Positions 52,045 to 61,328 of a DNA stretch of 62,269 nucleotides are shown here, one piece after another; within the stretch, counting starts at the first letter, position 1, and each line of letters opens with the position of its first letter. The notes under the pieces were generated by a model, which was not told the origin of the DNA, did not search any database, and saw only the letters and a program-made list of their open reading frames with translations. This DNA is from Bacteroidota bacterium (GTDB taxonomy: Bacteria; Bacteroidota; Ignavibacteria; Ignavibacteriales; Ignavibacteriaceae), in NCBI GenBank assembly GCA_021831685.1, contig JAKBMG010000025.1, positions 1 to 62,269 of the forward strand, read 5' to 3'. A program made the position numbers and the translations under genes.

Positions 52045-53001
52045 ATGCCAACATCAAGAGCAGGCTTAAGACAATTAGGTTTTTGCGATTCCGGAACGCT
52101 GCTAACAGCTCCGGTAAATCCGATAGTAATGGGATTGCGCGATAAAGCAACTATGGTAACCGATATGAAATTCAAACAGAACAAAGATTACCGAAATAGA
52201 GTTCTGCCGAACATGATCGGGTTTAAGCTTGACTGCGAATCGCTGCAGCCGTCAATGGCAATGCTAAAGGCGCTGATAGGATGGCTAAACTCAAATTGCG
52301 ATATACAAGCAATTACTTTCCCGCAATCTCCCGGAGCGGCAAATGGTGATGTCTACCAGTTCGCTGGCGCGAACCAAGCAGGTTTGGATTTTGAATATCT
52401 GATCACTCAAGACAAGCGAAGCCTCAAAGCTACGATTGAGATAGCGATGGAATATGCCAGAGCACAGGCATTCATCGACGCCGCTGACAGCGCTTCACCA
52501 GTTGTTTTCGCGGGCATAGTTGGAAGCGGTGCGGACTTCACGAAATACCGTGCTCCTTACTTCATTTCTTTTGAAGCTCCGAAAGCAACGGCGCTTTTCG
52601 GCGGAGCTGATTTAGTCGCAAGAAGCTATTCAATCAAAACGAAAAATAAAAAATCGATCTACAATGCGTCGATTGTGGACTATCTAACTTTTAATTTCAT
52701 GATTCAAGCACGCGACGCATCCGTCGCTACGCAGATAGCAAAGCTGGCAACAGTTCTAAGCCCCTCTGTTTATGTCAAAGAACAAAACGGCACAGGACTT
52801 TTCGACGCTTTTGATTTTAATGCAGGCGTTCTAACCTTAGACAGCGCTTACAATGATAGCGATGACGAGAGATCGCTTACTCTAACCTTCTCTGCAGATG
52901 TTTCCCTGTCCGATATTGCTTTCCAATTTGGAGCAACATACGGCGGAGACGTTGCGGATACTACCGGCGTTAAGGGTGGTACAATGAAGGTCGGATACTA
53001 A
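52045..53001 (+). CDS. Probable major tail protein
   Basis: 318 aa with a mixed alpha/beta, tube-like composition and no sheath features. It lies between gp37 and the fibre genes, where non-contractile transposable phages encode the tail tube subunit. Assigned by position and size rather than a clear motif. Confidence 0.6.
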   Translation: MPTSRAGLRQLGFCDSGTLLTAPVNPIVMGLRDKATMVTDMKFKQNKDYRNRVLPNMIGFKLDCESLQPSMAMLKALIGWLNSNCDIQAITFPQSPGAANGDVYQFAGANQAGLDFEYLITQDKRSLKATIEIAMEYARAQAFIDAADSASPVVFAGIVGSGADFTKYRAPYFISFEAPKATALFGGADLVARSYSIKTKNKKSIYNASIVDYLTFNFMIQARDASVATQIAKLATVLSPSVYVKEQNGTGLFDAFDFNAGVLTLDSAYNDSDDERSLTLTFSADVSLSDIAFQFGATYGGDVADTTGVKGGTMKVGY

Positions 53002-53047
53002 GATATTTTGAATTGTAAATTTTTAATTTTGAATTGGAGTCTTTGAA

Positions 53048-53413
53048 ATGGCAAAAATTATGAACGAAGATTCGTCAGTAAATATCTTTATTGAAAACGA
53101 ATTAGACGGTAAAAAACAGGTAATTAAAAGCTCATTAAACATCCCTTATGCGGTTGACGGGAAAGATAAATCACTACGCATATTCAATGGCGACAATAGT
53201 CATGCGCTATACGCCTCGAACCGGTTAGGCACTCTGAAAGCAAACGACTCCGGGTATGAAGTTGATGTTACCGACGAAGATAATCTAATCGGAAAGAGAT
53301 TTGAGCTTACCGATGTGTCTTCTAAGCAAGTAGTATTAAAGGGCAAAGTAGCAACTAAAAAATCAGAAGCGCAGATAATCGATTTACCTAAAATGGCTAG
53401 CGCAGGAAAATAA
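53048..53413 (+). CDS. Hypothetical tail-region protein
   Basis: 121 aa, beta-rich, not recognised. It follows the probable tail tube gene with a gap of 46 bp. Confidence 0.55.
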   Translation: MAKIMNEDSSVNIFIENELDGKKQVIKSSLNIPYAVDGKDKSLRIFNGDNSHALYASNRLGTLKANDSGYEVDVTDEDNLIGKRFELTDVSSKQVVLKGKVATKKSEAQIIDLPKMASAGK

Positions 53414-53441
53414 ATTTTGAAAGTCCAAATTTAAGATCGAA

Positions 53442-54560
53442 ATGGAAAAGAGAAAAAGGTTAGACATAGATTGGTATGCCGGAGTTGAGGATGTTATTGT
53501 GTATAACCTTCCGGGGGACCATTCGCGGCGGGACCACAGTTTTGTTATCAAGGCCGATAAGGCAGAAACGTCTACCCGTTTGGTTGAGAAGACTAGCGCC
53601 GCAAGTCAAATATCTGCTTCTTACGACACTTCAACCCTCCAGACTACAATTACTATAACGCTCTTAAAAGAAGATACCTTTGATTTAGGCGGCGGAACGT
53701 ATTACTGGGATCATAGAAGTGTCTCCGCTTCTGACGTAAACGATACCAAAGTCCCAATCCGGGGAAATTTTAATATCGAAGCAGCGATTCAGACGCCTTA
53801 CGACGGCACAAATTTGCCAAGTTCCGCAACTCGTTATATCCCCATTCCGGAAGCTATCATTGATGGAGCAGTTCCGCGCCGTAATTTTTCAAACCCAAAT
53901 TTGTATGACTCTATTTTCGTCTATGAAAAAAACGAGATAGATTCACTGCAGACGACGTTGCAGAGCAACATCAACGCGGAAGCAACTACTCGTGAAAGTG
54001 CCGACACTTCGTTAAACACTAATAAAGTCGATAAGGCAGTTGGTAAAGGATTATCAACAGAAGATTATTCCACCGCTGAAAAAACAAAGCTTAGTGGAAT
54101 CGAAGCTTCTGCAGTTGCTTTAAGCACTGTAAAAGCAGACTCACAGATTGCCTCTGCAATTACAGACGATCATACGCACGCTAATAAAGCAGCTCTTGAT
54201 TTAGTCAGTGGTACAAATACAGGTGATCAGGATTTGTCCGGGAAGGTCGATAAAATAGTTGGCAAAGGATTATCAACAGAAGATTATTCCACCGCTGAAA
54301 AAACAAAGCTTAGTGGAATCGAAGCTTCTGCAGTCGCTTTAAGCACTGTAAAAGCAGACTCACAGATTGCCTCTGCAATCATAGACGATCATACGCATGT
54401 TAACAAGTTATTGATAGACAATATTACGCAGAATGATTTAACGAGTATTATAAAATTTAATGCTCTTCTCGATCTTATCCTTAATGGAAATTATAATTGT
54501 GAAGTAGCGCCGTTTGCTATCGACGCTGCGAAATTAACAGTAGATATTAATTTGAGGTAA
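53442..54560 (+). CDS. Tail fibre-like protein with 73-aa tandem repeat
   Basis: 372 aa. After an N-terminal domain resembling baseplate-attached upper proteins (about 1-135), the sequence contains two copies of a unit starting KVDK.VGKGLSTEDYS (about residues 196-250 and 269-323), the repeat common in phage fibres. The DNA copies (from 54027 and 54246) are offset by 219 bp. It is followed 2 bp later by the DGR target gene, so both may be parts of one adhesion device. Confidence 0.75.
   Translation: MEKRKRLDIDWYAGVEDVIVYNLPGDHSRRDHSFVIKADKAETSTRLVEKTSAASQISASYDTSTLQTTITITLLKEDTFDLGGGTYYWDHRSVSASDVNDTKVPIRGNFNIEAAIQTPYDGTNLPSSATRYIPIPEAIIDGAVPRRNFSNPNLYDSIFVYEKNEIDSLQTTLQSNINAEATTRESADTSLNTNKVDKAVGKGLSTEDYSTAEKTKLSGIEASAVALSTVKADSQIASAITDDHTHANKAALDLVSGTNTGDQDLSGKVDKIVGKGLSTEDYSTAEKTKLSGIEASAVALSTVKADSQIASAIIDDHTHVNKLLIDNITQNDLTSIIKFNALLDLILNGNYNCEVAPFAIDAAKLTVDINLR
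54027..54409 (+). repeat. Direct repeat of about 160 bp in the fibre gene
   Basis: Copies start at 54027 and 54246 (219-bp offset) and share long identical stretches up to about 54188 and 54407, with scattered substitutions. It is a possible site of recombination that changes fibre length. Confidence 0.75.
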
Positions 54561-54562
54561 TC

Positions 54563-56173
54563 ATGGCATTTACATTTAGAAAAGGACCAGCAGCAAATAA
54601 GGGAGTATTAGAGCCGGGCGAAGTATATATCGCTGATGAAGGCAAATTATATTTGAAAAACTCTATCGGGGTGGAACAAATATATGACATGACCCCGACG
54701 GTTATTGCCTATGTCGATAATGCAATTGCAAGCTTAGTTTCGGCGGCTCCAGTAACACTTGACACGCTTAACGAACTTGCCACTGCACTCGGGAATGATC
54801 CTAATTTTGCTACGACAATTACAAATCTAATTGCAACAAAGGTACCGAACACGCGCACCGTTGCGGGTAAGGCGTTAAGTTCGGACATAACGCTTGCCGG
54901 TGCTGATGTTGGACTTGGCAATGTTGATAATACAAGCGACATGGGAAAGCCGGTTTCAGCGGCACAACAAACCGCACTGAATTCAAAAGTAGACACAGGC
55001 GACGTAAGATTGAGTGACCAGCGTATGCCATTGGATGCGTCTGTAAATTTTTTGAAATTGACGGGAGATATGAAACAATGGAGAATTGCAAACGGATTTG
55101 GCACGGCAGACCAGCAAATAGTACCTCACATAGTTTTACCTAACAATTTCGCAATAGCCAACGGCGCAGGAATTTACTCCTGGTTCCATAAGATTAATAG
55201 ATTTAATTGGGATCCGGCGAGCTTATTCAATTCGTCGGCACCCCACCCAGCATTTACTGTCAATGGTGCAGAAAGAGAAATATATGTTGGCAAGCATACC
55301 GCTTGCCTGCTTGACGCAACTGGCAATGTAAATAATGCAAGTGGAATATTTGCCGGTTCTCGGCCATTCGTGCAGCAATATTCATACGTAAATTTTGACC
55401 AAGCGCGCGCACTCTGTGCGGCAAATAATACAAACGGAGTTACAGGATACCACCTAATGACTGCGGCAGAATGGGCTGCTCTTCAAATCAGATCGATAGC
55501 CGGGAACACTCAGCCTTATGGTAATACTAATTGGGGCAGAGATGACCGTGATCCTTCCATCGTCGGAAGATGCTACACTCTGTCTGCCTTTGGCACTTCG
55601 AGCGATCAAGCACGCTGGTTAACTGGTTCTGGGGGAGTAAAAACTTCTCACAACTGGGATACGTCCGGAGTATATGATCTCTCGGGCAACGTATGGAAGT
55701 GGCTTGCTGGATTGCGCATAATGGATGGCGAATTTCAAATACTTGCCAACAATGATGCAGCGGACTATACTAAAGATTTAAGTTCAGGCTCAACTATTTG
55801 GCTTGCGATACTGGATGACGGTACCTTAGTCGCTCCCGGTACAGCAGGCACTTTAAGAATATCCGCAGCTGGTAATATAACTAAGGCAGTGCAAACAGGC
55901 AGCGGATATAAAACATTCGAATCAATCACTTGCGAATCGGACGTGCTTACGACTTGCGCCGGTGTTGCTTTGTTAAAACAACTAGGACTATATCCATATA
56001 CAACCGGGTTAAACGGCGATGGATTCTGGTGGAATTTGATCGGGGAATTCCTGCCGTTTCGCGGTGGCTCTTGCGGCGATGGCGGCGATGCGGGTGTGTC
56101 CGCGTTGAACGTGGACAATGGTCGCGGTTATTCGTATTGGAATGTTGGGTTCCCGCTCGCTTTTGTTCAGTAA
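54563..56173 (+). CDS. DGR target: tail protein with C-type-lectin (FGE-like) variable domain
   Basis: 536 aa. The N-terminal part (to about 165) is fibre-like; the rest resembles formylglycine-generating-enzyme/C-type lectin folds (HLMTAAEWAAL, YDLSGNVWKWLAG). The last 40 residues are the variable repeat, which ends GFPLAFVQ. Variable codons compared with the template are at F499, S503, G505, D506, D509, D518, Y523, Y525 and V528. It should be the receptor-binding tip of the phage tail, diversified by the DGR. Confidence 0.9.
   Translation: MAFTFRKGPAANKGVLEPGEVYIADEGKLYLKNSIGVEQIYDMTPTVIAYVDNAIASLVSAAPVTLDTLNELATALGNDPNFATTITNLIATKVPNTRTVAGKALSSDITLAGADVGLGNVDNTSDMGKPVSAAQQTALNSKVDTGDVRLSDQRMPLDASVNFLKLTGDMKQWRIANGFGTADQQIVPHIVLPNNFAIANGAGIYSWFHKINRFNWDPASLFNSSAPHPAFTVNGAEREIYVGKHTACLLDATGNVNNASGIFAGSRPFVQQYSYVNFDQARALCAANNTNGVTGYHLMTAAEWAALQIRSIAGNTQPYGNTNWGRDDRDPSIVGRCYTLSAFGTSSDQARWLTGSGGVKTSHNWDTSGVYDLSGNVWKWLAGLRIMDGEFQILANNDAADYTKDLSSGSTIWLAILDDGTLVAPGTAGTLRISAAGNITKAVQTGSGYKTFESITCESDVLTTCAGVALLKQLGLYPYTTGLNGDGFWWNLIGEFLPFRGGSCGDGGDAGVSALNVDNGRGYSYWNVGFPLAFVQ
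56052..56161 (+). repeat. DGR variable repeat (VR)
   Basis: 110 bp at the end of the target gene, matching the template repeat at 56573-56682 with an offset of 521 bp. Of the 22 adenines in the template, 11 are replaced here, and there is not one mismatch at the 88 non-A positions. The first difference after the repeat is a C/T at 56683/56162, the likely initiation-of-mutagenic-homing border, next to the GC-rich CCGCTCGCT. Confidence 0.96.
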
Positions 56174-56200
56174 TCTGTAATCTGTTCTTTGTAAATCTGT
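56172..56200 (+). repeat. Three AATCTGT copies after the variable repeat
   Basis: AATCTGT occurs at 56172, 56179 and 56194 just downstream of the target gene stop. Downstream signals can help homing in DGRs; whether these do is not known. Confidence 0.35.
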
Positions 56201-56224
56201 TTTAATTATTAGGAAGGGTCGATC

Positions 56225-56557
56225 TTGGAAAGTCTAGTAATCTTTCAGAAGGCGTACGATTGTTTTCTGTACCTTCATATTGCGCTAAAGAATTTTCCAA
56301 AGTCGGAGAAATTTGTTTTAGCAGCGGATATAAAAAATTCGTTCTTTGAAATGATGACGCTTTTTATAACAGCTAATAAGCTGCAATATAAGAAGAAAAC
56401 TCTCTATGAGGCGGACGTAAAATTAGAGATTATAAGATTTCAGTTAAGGGCTGCAAAGGATTTGCAGTTTCTCAAGCTGAAACAATATGAAATTTTAGCG
56501 GCTCAATTATCCGAGGTCGGGAAAATGCTCGGCGGCTGGATAAAAGTTGCTAAATAG
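56225..56557 (+). CDS. avd: DGR accessory variability determinant (Avd)
   Basis: 110 aa from a TTG with GGAAGGG upstream. It is a four-helix-bundle protein of the Avd/IVP type (KAYDCFLYLHIALKNFPKSEKFVLAADIKNSFF near the N-terminus), basic, between the target gene and the template repeat. It partners the reverse transcriptase in templated mutagenesis. Confidence 0.85.
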   Translation: MESLVIFQKAYDCFLYLHIALKNFPKSEKFVLAADIKNSFFEMMTLFITANKLQYKKKTLYEADVKLEIIRFQLRAAKDLQFLKLKQYEILAAQLSEVGKMLGGWIKVAK

Positions 56558-56572
56558 GATAAAGTCTGTTAG

Positions 56573-56682
56573 TGCCGATTCGCGGTGGCAATTGCAACAA
56601 TGGCGGCAATGCGGGTGTGTCCGCGTTGAACGTGAACAATGGTCGCGGTAATTCGAATTGGAATATTGGGTTCCCGCTCGCT
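56573..56682 (+). repeat. DGR template repeat (TR)
   Basis: 110 bp between avd and the reverse transcriptase. Its adenines form AAT/AAC asparagine codons when read in the target frame (…GGNCNNGGNAG…NVNNGRGNSNWNIG…), the standard DGR design that lets A-to-N changes give many residues without stop codons. A stop codon also follows in frame. Confidence 0.96.
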
Positions 56683-56833
56683 CTTGATTAAAGCTCGATT
56701 CTTATTTTTACGAGAATAAGACTATGCGACAAACAAAAGGAGACTTGTCCTTCGCGATAAATTAACGCGAAAAATAAATTCACTCAAATACGGTTAGTAA
56801 CTGCAAAGATAATTCTGTATAGGAGATACTGTT

Positions 56834-57853
56834 TTGAAATCTTTTAATAATCTTTATGAACAAATTTATAATTTTGACAATCTGCATCTTGCTTACCTTA
56901 AAGCAAGAAAAAATAAGCGATATAAAAAAGAAGTTTTGGAATTTTCCTCTAATTTAGAGGAGCGATTGATAGGGTTGCAAAACGAATTAATTTGGCAAAC
57001 ATATAAACCCGGACGGTACCGGGAATTTTACGTGCATGACCCAAAAACAAGATTGATCCTATCTCTGCCATTCCGAGATAGGGTAATTCACCAAGCTCTG
57101 TATAATGTCGTTGAGCCGATCTTTGAAAGCACTTTTATCAGCGATTCCTTCGCCTGCAGAAAAAATAAAGGTACCCTTGCTGGTGTTAAGAGGAATGAGA
57201 AATTTTTGCTGAAAGAGTTGAACAAAAATAAAGAAGTCTTCTGTCTAAAAATGGACATTCGAAAATATTTTTACAACATCGATCATGAAGTCTTGAAAAA
57301 TCTTATAAGGAAGAAAATACGGTGCAAGAGGACGCTTGGTTTAATTGATGTAATTATCGATTCAACCGAAAATCCCGGAATTCCGGTAGGTAACTTAACC
57401 TCGCAATTATTCGCAAATATTTACCTGAATGAAGTCGACCATTTCATAAAAGAAAAACTAAGGGCAAAATATTTTGTCCGATATATGGATGATATGATTA
57501 TCCTGCATAATGACAAATATCAACTCTGGAAATGGTTAAGCGAAATTAGAGGGTTTTTGAAAACATTGCGTCTTGAGCTTAACGAAAAAACGTCTGTCTT
57601 TAATTCGAGGAAAGGAATAGATTTTCTTGGTTATAGGCAGTTTTCTAATTATAGAATTTTACGAAAAAGAATAATAAAAAAGAATTACAGAAAATTTAAT
57701 AAATTTATAAAAAGTGAAGCGAGTATAGTTCAAATAAATAATTCATTGCAGAGTCTATTCGGGCAATGCAAACATTGTAATTCAAAACAAGTTTTATCAA
57801 ATGTTGAAAATATCTTAGGAGAAAAGTTATGGGCACAAATATTTTTAAGTTGA
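56834..57853 (+). CDS. DGR reverse transcriptase
   Basis: 339 aa from a TTG with AGGAG upstream. RT motifs: LKMDIRKYFYNID (D141), GIPVGNLTSQLFANIYL (182-198; the SQ form is typical of DGR RTs) and YMDD (217-220). No other domains. It copies the template RNA with adenine errors and supports retrohoming into the VR. Confidence 0.95.
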   Translation: MKSFNNLYEQIYNFDNLHLAYLKARKNKRYKKEVLEFSSNLEERLIGLQNELIWQTYKPGRYREFYVHDPKTRLILSLPFRDRVIHQALYNVVEPIFESTFISDSFACRKNKGTLAGVKRNEKFLLKELNKNKEVFCLKMDIRKYFYNIDHEVLKNLIRKKIRCKRTLGLIDVIIDSTENPGIPVGNLTSQLFANIYLNEVDHFIKEKLRAKYFVRYMDDMIILHNDKYQLWKWLSEIRGFLKTLRLELNEKTSVFNSRKGIDFLGYRQFSNYRILRKRIIKKNYRKFNKFIKSEASIVQINNSLQSLFGQCKHCNSKQVLSNVENILGEKLWAQIFLS

Positions 57854-58164
57854 ATTCAGGGGGCAATTATCAAATTGTTGACTATATCAAGAGCGATGAT
57901 GAAGTGGACAAAGAGACGTTCGCAAGGGTCAAGGCAGCTTACCCGGACGAACCTGGCAGCGGTCTGCCGCTCGAAATGAAGATGTTACGAATAGGGATAA
58001 CGAATCCTCAAGACACTTCGTTTATTGCATATAACAACTTTGTGAACCAATGCAGGGCTGATGGCGCGACGGCAAAGGCCGCTAATGCGGCTAAGTTGGC
58101 TTTGCTGAAACAAGTCTCTCTACCTGATGGGATGATGAGAACAGTAATATATGTACGGGAATAA
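57829..58164 (+). CDS. Hypothetical tail-region protein
   Basis: 111 aa, not recognised. It overlaps the RT end by 25 bp, and its ribosome-binding site lies inside the RT gene. It carries an alanine/lysine-rich helix (ADGATAKAANAAKLALLKQ). Confidence 0.6.
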   Translation: MGTNIFKLNSGGNYQIVDYIKSDDEVDKETFARVKAAYPDEPGSGLPLEMKMLRIGITNPQDTSFIAYNNFVNQCRADGATAKAANAAKLALLKQVSLPDGMMRTVIYVRE

Positions 58165-58180
58165 ACAAGGAAAATTCTAA

Positions 58181-58516
58181 ATGGAAAAAAATAAAATTTA
58201 TAAAGTTGCCGGCATGGACTTCATCCTAAATACCGACTTAGATCTCGATGAAGCCGAAGAAGTGCAAAACTTCTTTAGCAATGCTACTTCTGTCGAAGGA
58301 TCTGTCAATCTCGGCAACTTCAAAAAAGAAGAAGTAATGAAACTTTACTCTATAATACTGAAGCCGGTGGGCGGCAAAGAATTACCAAAAGATTTTTCCT
58401 TCAGTAAGATAAAAGAGTCCGTTCAGATCGAAGCTATCAGAGATTTTTTTTTATCACGAATAAAGAAAATAAGCGGTTTGCAAAGTTCTTTAAGCGGCTC
58501 GACAGAGCAACCATAA
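58181..58516 (+). CDS. Tail assembly chaperone, short form (gpG-like)
   Basis: 111 aa, helical, between the DGR and the tape measure. It carries the slippery run of Ts at 58444-58452. Ribosomes that slip back there read on in the -1 frame and make the long form. The gene order matches lambda G/GT and related phages. Confidence 0.75.
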   Translation: MEKNKIYKVAGMDFILNTDLDLDEAEEVQNFFSNATSVEGSVNLGNFKKEEVMKLYSIILKPVGGKELPKDFSFSKIKESVQIEAIRDFFLSRIKKISGLQSSLSGSTEQP

Positions 58517-58767
58517 AAGCAATAAGGGAGCTTAAGCCCTTACGAAGCTATTCCGCCAAAAGATTCAATCCGAAAATAGATCACAGCTTCACTGATAACA
58601 TACTCTATTATCTAAGCTCTGGAGATCCGGGAAGAATCAAAGACTTAAGGAAAACAAAATTAAAAGATATTTATAATTATTACTATTTGAACCGCGTGAA
58701 AGACTTGGATGAACTACTTGACCATATCGCATATTTGAAGCACATGAAAGAACTTGAGAAAAAATAA
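58181..58767 (+). CDS. Tail assembly chaperone, frameshifted long form (gpGT-like)
   Basis: Reading T-TTT-TTT or T-TTT-TTA at 58444-58453 with a -1 shift opens a second frame of 105 codons (58450-58764) that ends with TAA sharing its last base with the tape measure ATG. The fusion is about 195 aa. The -1 frame has no start codon near its beginning and would otherwise leave 250 bp without a gene; it encodes a clearly protein-like helical sequence (FKRLDRATIKAIRELKPL...). Confidence 0.75.
58444..58453 (+). promoter_or_regulatory. Programmed -1 frameshift site
   Basis: Nine Ts and an A in the frame GAT-TTT-TTT-TTA form overlapping slippery heptamers (T TTT TTT, T TTT TTA). A downstream structure was not examined in detail. 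Confidence 0.65.
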
Positions 58768-61328
58768 TGAGTACCAATAACACAATTACCTTTAAGCTTA
58801 TTATTGACGGCAAGGAAGCTACTGCCACCCTTGATACTACGGACCAAGACTTGAAGAAAATAGTCGGGTCATCCAAAGACGTCACCGATTCGATGGCTAA
58901 ATGGGGCATGATCATAACCGGGTTTAACCAATCACTTCAGCTTGCCCAGCAGGCAGTCCAAGTTTTCAAAGAAGCAGTTATGGACGCTGCGACTGAGCAG
59001 GCGATGAGAGATAATTTTAAGGGCAGCGCAGAGGATATTGAGTTGTTCCGCCAGGCTACTGCTAAAACCGTCACGGAAGGTGACCTGCTAAGATTATCAA
59101 ACCAAGCTACCGAGCTAGGTCTATCTGTTAAGGACCAAGCGTTACTCTTTTCGTTGTCCGAACAAGCTGCTAACAAAATGGGAGTTGCTATTCCTGAAGC
59201 ATTTGAAAGAATAGTTTACGCTTCAGAAGGAAATACAAGAGGCCTTAGAACAATCGGCATACAGGTTTCTGTCTATAATAAGATAGTTAATGATATGCTG
59301 AAAGCTCAGGGCGAAACAATCACATCAATTGACCCGGAGATATTAAAACGAATTCGACTTGATGCTGTCATTAAGGCAAGCGGAGTTACACTCGACGATG
59401 TCAAGAATAAAGTTCAAAACGATAAGGAAGTACTCCAAGAACTTGGTGTAACTGTAGAAGAAAGCAAGGAAGCTTTTGGCTCTTTTGTAAATAAAGGACT
59501 TGTGCCTGTAATCCGCGCACTGACGGACTCCGGTGATGCTTCCAAAATCATGGTAGGTGGATTAGTAAGTATAACTGAGTTCGTCGTCCCGATGATCCCA
59601 ATTTTAGTACAGTTCAAAACTGCGCAAAAATTATTGGCATTACAGTCTATAAAGACTGCAGAGGCTATAGACATTGAAGCTTTGTCTGTAAAGGGACTTT
59701 TCCTTTCATTTGGCCTTGTCGCTGGCGCAGCTGTAATCGCGGGAACATTAGCCTTTGACACATATAACAATATAAAAACTCCCGAAAAATCCTTATCTGC
59801 TAAGATAACTAGCCTTGGCACTGGCTCTTGGATGGCTGACCTGTTTGCAAAGGCTAACAAACCCGAAAAAGATTTTTATTTACCTCCAGATAAAACAACA
59901 GGTTCGGCGGCGCCAAAAAATACCGTTGACGACATCGAGAAAAAAATTATAGCATTGCAGAACCAGCGCAAAGAAATGGTCGCCGGCTCCAAGGAACTAC
60001 TTAGTCTCGACAAGGAAATTGCAAAGTTACAAAATTCAATCAAACCTCCAGATCAGAATGCGCAAAGCAACTTAGGACAGGAAGTAGTTAAAACAGAGGA
60101 GCTGAAAGGCAGACTTGAACAGCTCAAGACCCTTAGAGATACAAGCATCTCTCAATATGAAAAAGATAAGGAAGTTGCCTTAGAGGATTATCAGGCAAAA
60201 ATCAAAGCTGCAGATGCTGAAATCGAAGCAATTAAAAAAGTCGCAGCAGAAAAGAGTAAGAGCCTAACCAAAGATGAGCTCCAAAAAATCAATAATGACG
60301 GCATCCAGAAGCAAGTTGCATTAGAGGAATATGATCAGAAGATTATTGATTTATCGAGAAAGCATAATGAGGAACAGCTTACTCTGCAGAATGATTATGA
60401 CCAGAAGCGAATGCAGCTCGAAGGAAAATCCGATCTTGAAATGCTAACGAATAAAAAGGAGTATTACCAGACATTATTGAAGGTAGAAGACGACCCGGAT
60501 AAGAAAAAAGAAATACAAAATAAGATCAACCTACTTGATGCCGAAACGAATAAAAAGCAGCTAGAGCAAACTAAGACAATTAACCTAGCCAAAATTGATG
60601 CACTAGAGGAAGTCACAGCTATTCAAAAAGGTATTAAAGACAAAGCATCGAATGAAGAATGGTATAGAGAACAAAAGGAACTCGCCCTATATAAAGAAAA
60701 CGCCGATTTCAAATCTTCGGTAGACAAAAAATATGCTGATACAAAGAAAAAAATTGACAGAGACACATTTGAAGCTGAAGTTCAGCTAGTTGCCAATTCT
60801 ATAAAAACTATCGGAAGCATATTCGCGACTCATACGGTAGCTTATAAGGCTATGGCATCCACTTTAGCTTTAATTGACACATATCATGCAGCTATCGCCG
60901 CTTATAAATCGGCTGCAGATATTCCGGTGGTTGGTTTTGTCTTGGCTCCGGTTGCAGCAGCAGCGGCAACTATATTCGGTCTGCAGCAAGTTGCTGCGAT
61001 AAATTCCGAGAAGGTCACTGGCTATGCAAGAGGTGGAATTGTGGTCGGTGAAAACGGACCGGAAATAATTGCGCCTATGGATTCTTACGCGCAAGGACAA
61101 ACACAGCTCATTCTCTCCACAATGGCAACCTTAAAAAACGAAATGCGCGGTGGTAATTATACAAGTAATTATACAACCGATAATACGTCGTTAATAGCTG
61201 AAATAAGGAGTATGAATAGCAAGCTGGAAAATATTGCTTCACGCCCTTCTATAGCATATCTAAATGACCGCGAAGCCAGTAAGATATACAACAAAGGCAA
61301 CGGTATAAATAGAAGATCGAAACTATGA
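58767..61328 (+). CDS. Tape measure protein
   Basis: 853 aa. It has an N-terminal helical start, hydrophobic segments (about residues 310-330 and 690-740), long coiled-coil parts (about 390-660) and a C-terminal GIVVGENGPEIIAPMDSYAQGQ, the ending common to many tape measure proteins. It sets tail length. Its ATG overlaps the frameshift product's stop. Confidence 0.88.
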   Translation: MSTNNTITFKLIIDGKEATATLDTTDQDLKKIVGSSKDVTDSMAKWGMIITGFNQSLQLAQQAVQVFKEAVMDAATEQAMRDNFKGSAEDIELFRQATAKTVTEGDLLRLSNQATELGLSVKDQALLFSLSEQAANKMGVAIPEAFERIVYASEGNTRGLRTIGIQVSVYNKIVNDMLKAQGETITSIDPEILKRIRLDAVIKASGVTLDDVKNKVQNDKEVLQELGVTVEESKEAFGSFVNKGLVPVIRALTDSGDASKIMVGGLVSITEFVVPMIPILVQFKTAQKLLALQSIKTAEAIDIEALSVKGLFLSFGLVAGAAVIAGTLAFDTYNNIKTPEKSLSAKITSLGTGSWMADLFAKANKPEKDFYLPPDKTTGSAAPKNTVDDIEKKIIALQNQRKEMVAGSKELLSLDKEIAKLQNSIKPPDQNAQSNLGQEVVKTEELKGRLEQLKTLRDTSISQYEKDKEVALEDYQAKIKAADAEIEAIKKVAAEKSKSLTKDELQKINNDGIQKQVALEEYDQKIIDLSRKHNEEQLTLQNDYDQKRMQLEGKSDLEMLTNKKEYYQTLLKVEDDPDKKKEIQNKINLLDAETNKKQLEQTKTINLAKIDALEEVTAIQKGIKDKASNEEWYREQKELALYKENADFKSSVDKKYADTKKKIDRDTFEAEVQLVANSIKTIGSIFATHTVAYKAMASTLALIDTYHAAIAAYKSAADIPVVGFVLAPVAAAAATIFGLQQVAAINSEKVTGYARGGIVVGENGPEIIAPMDSYAQGQTQLILSTMATLKNEMRGGNYTSNYTTDNTSLIAEIRSMNSKLENIASRPSIAYLNDREASKIYNKGNGINRRSKL

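Noticed and set aside
54027-54409. Second DGR variable repeat in the fibre gene
   Set aside because: The repeats show no relation to the template repeat, and their differences are not limited to adenines of one copy.
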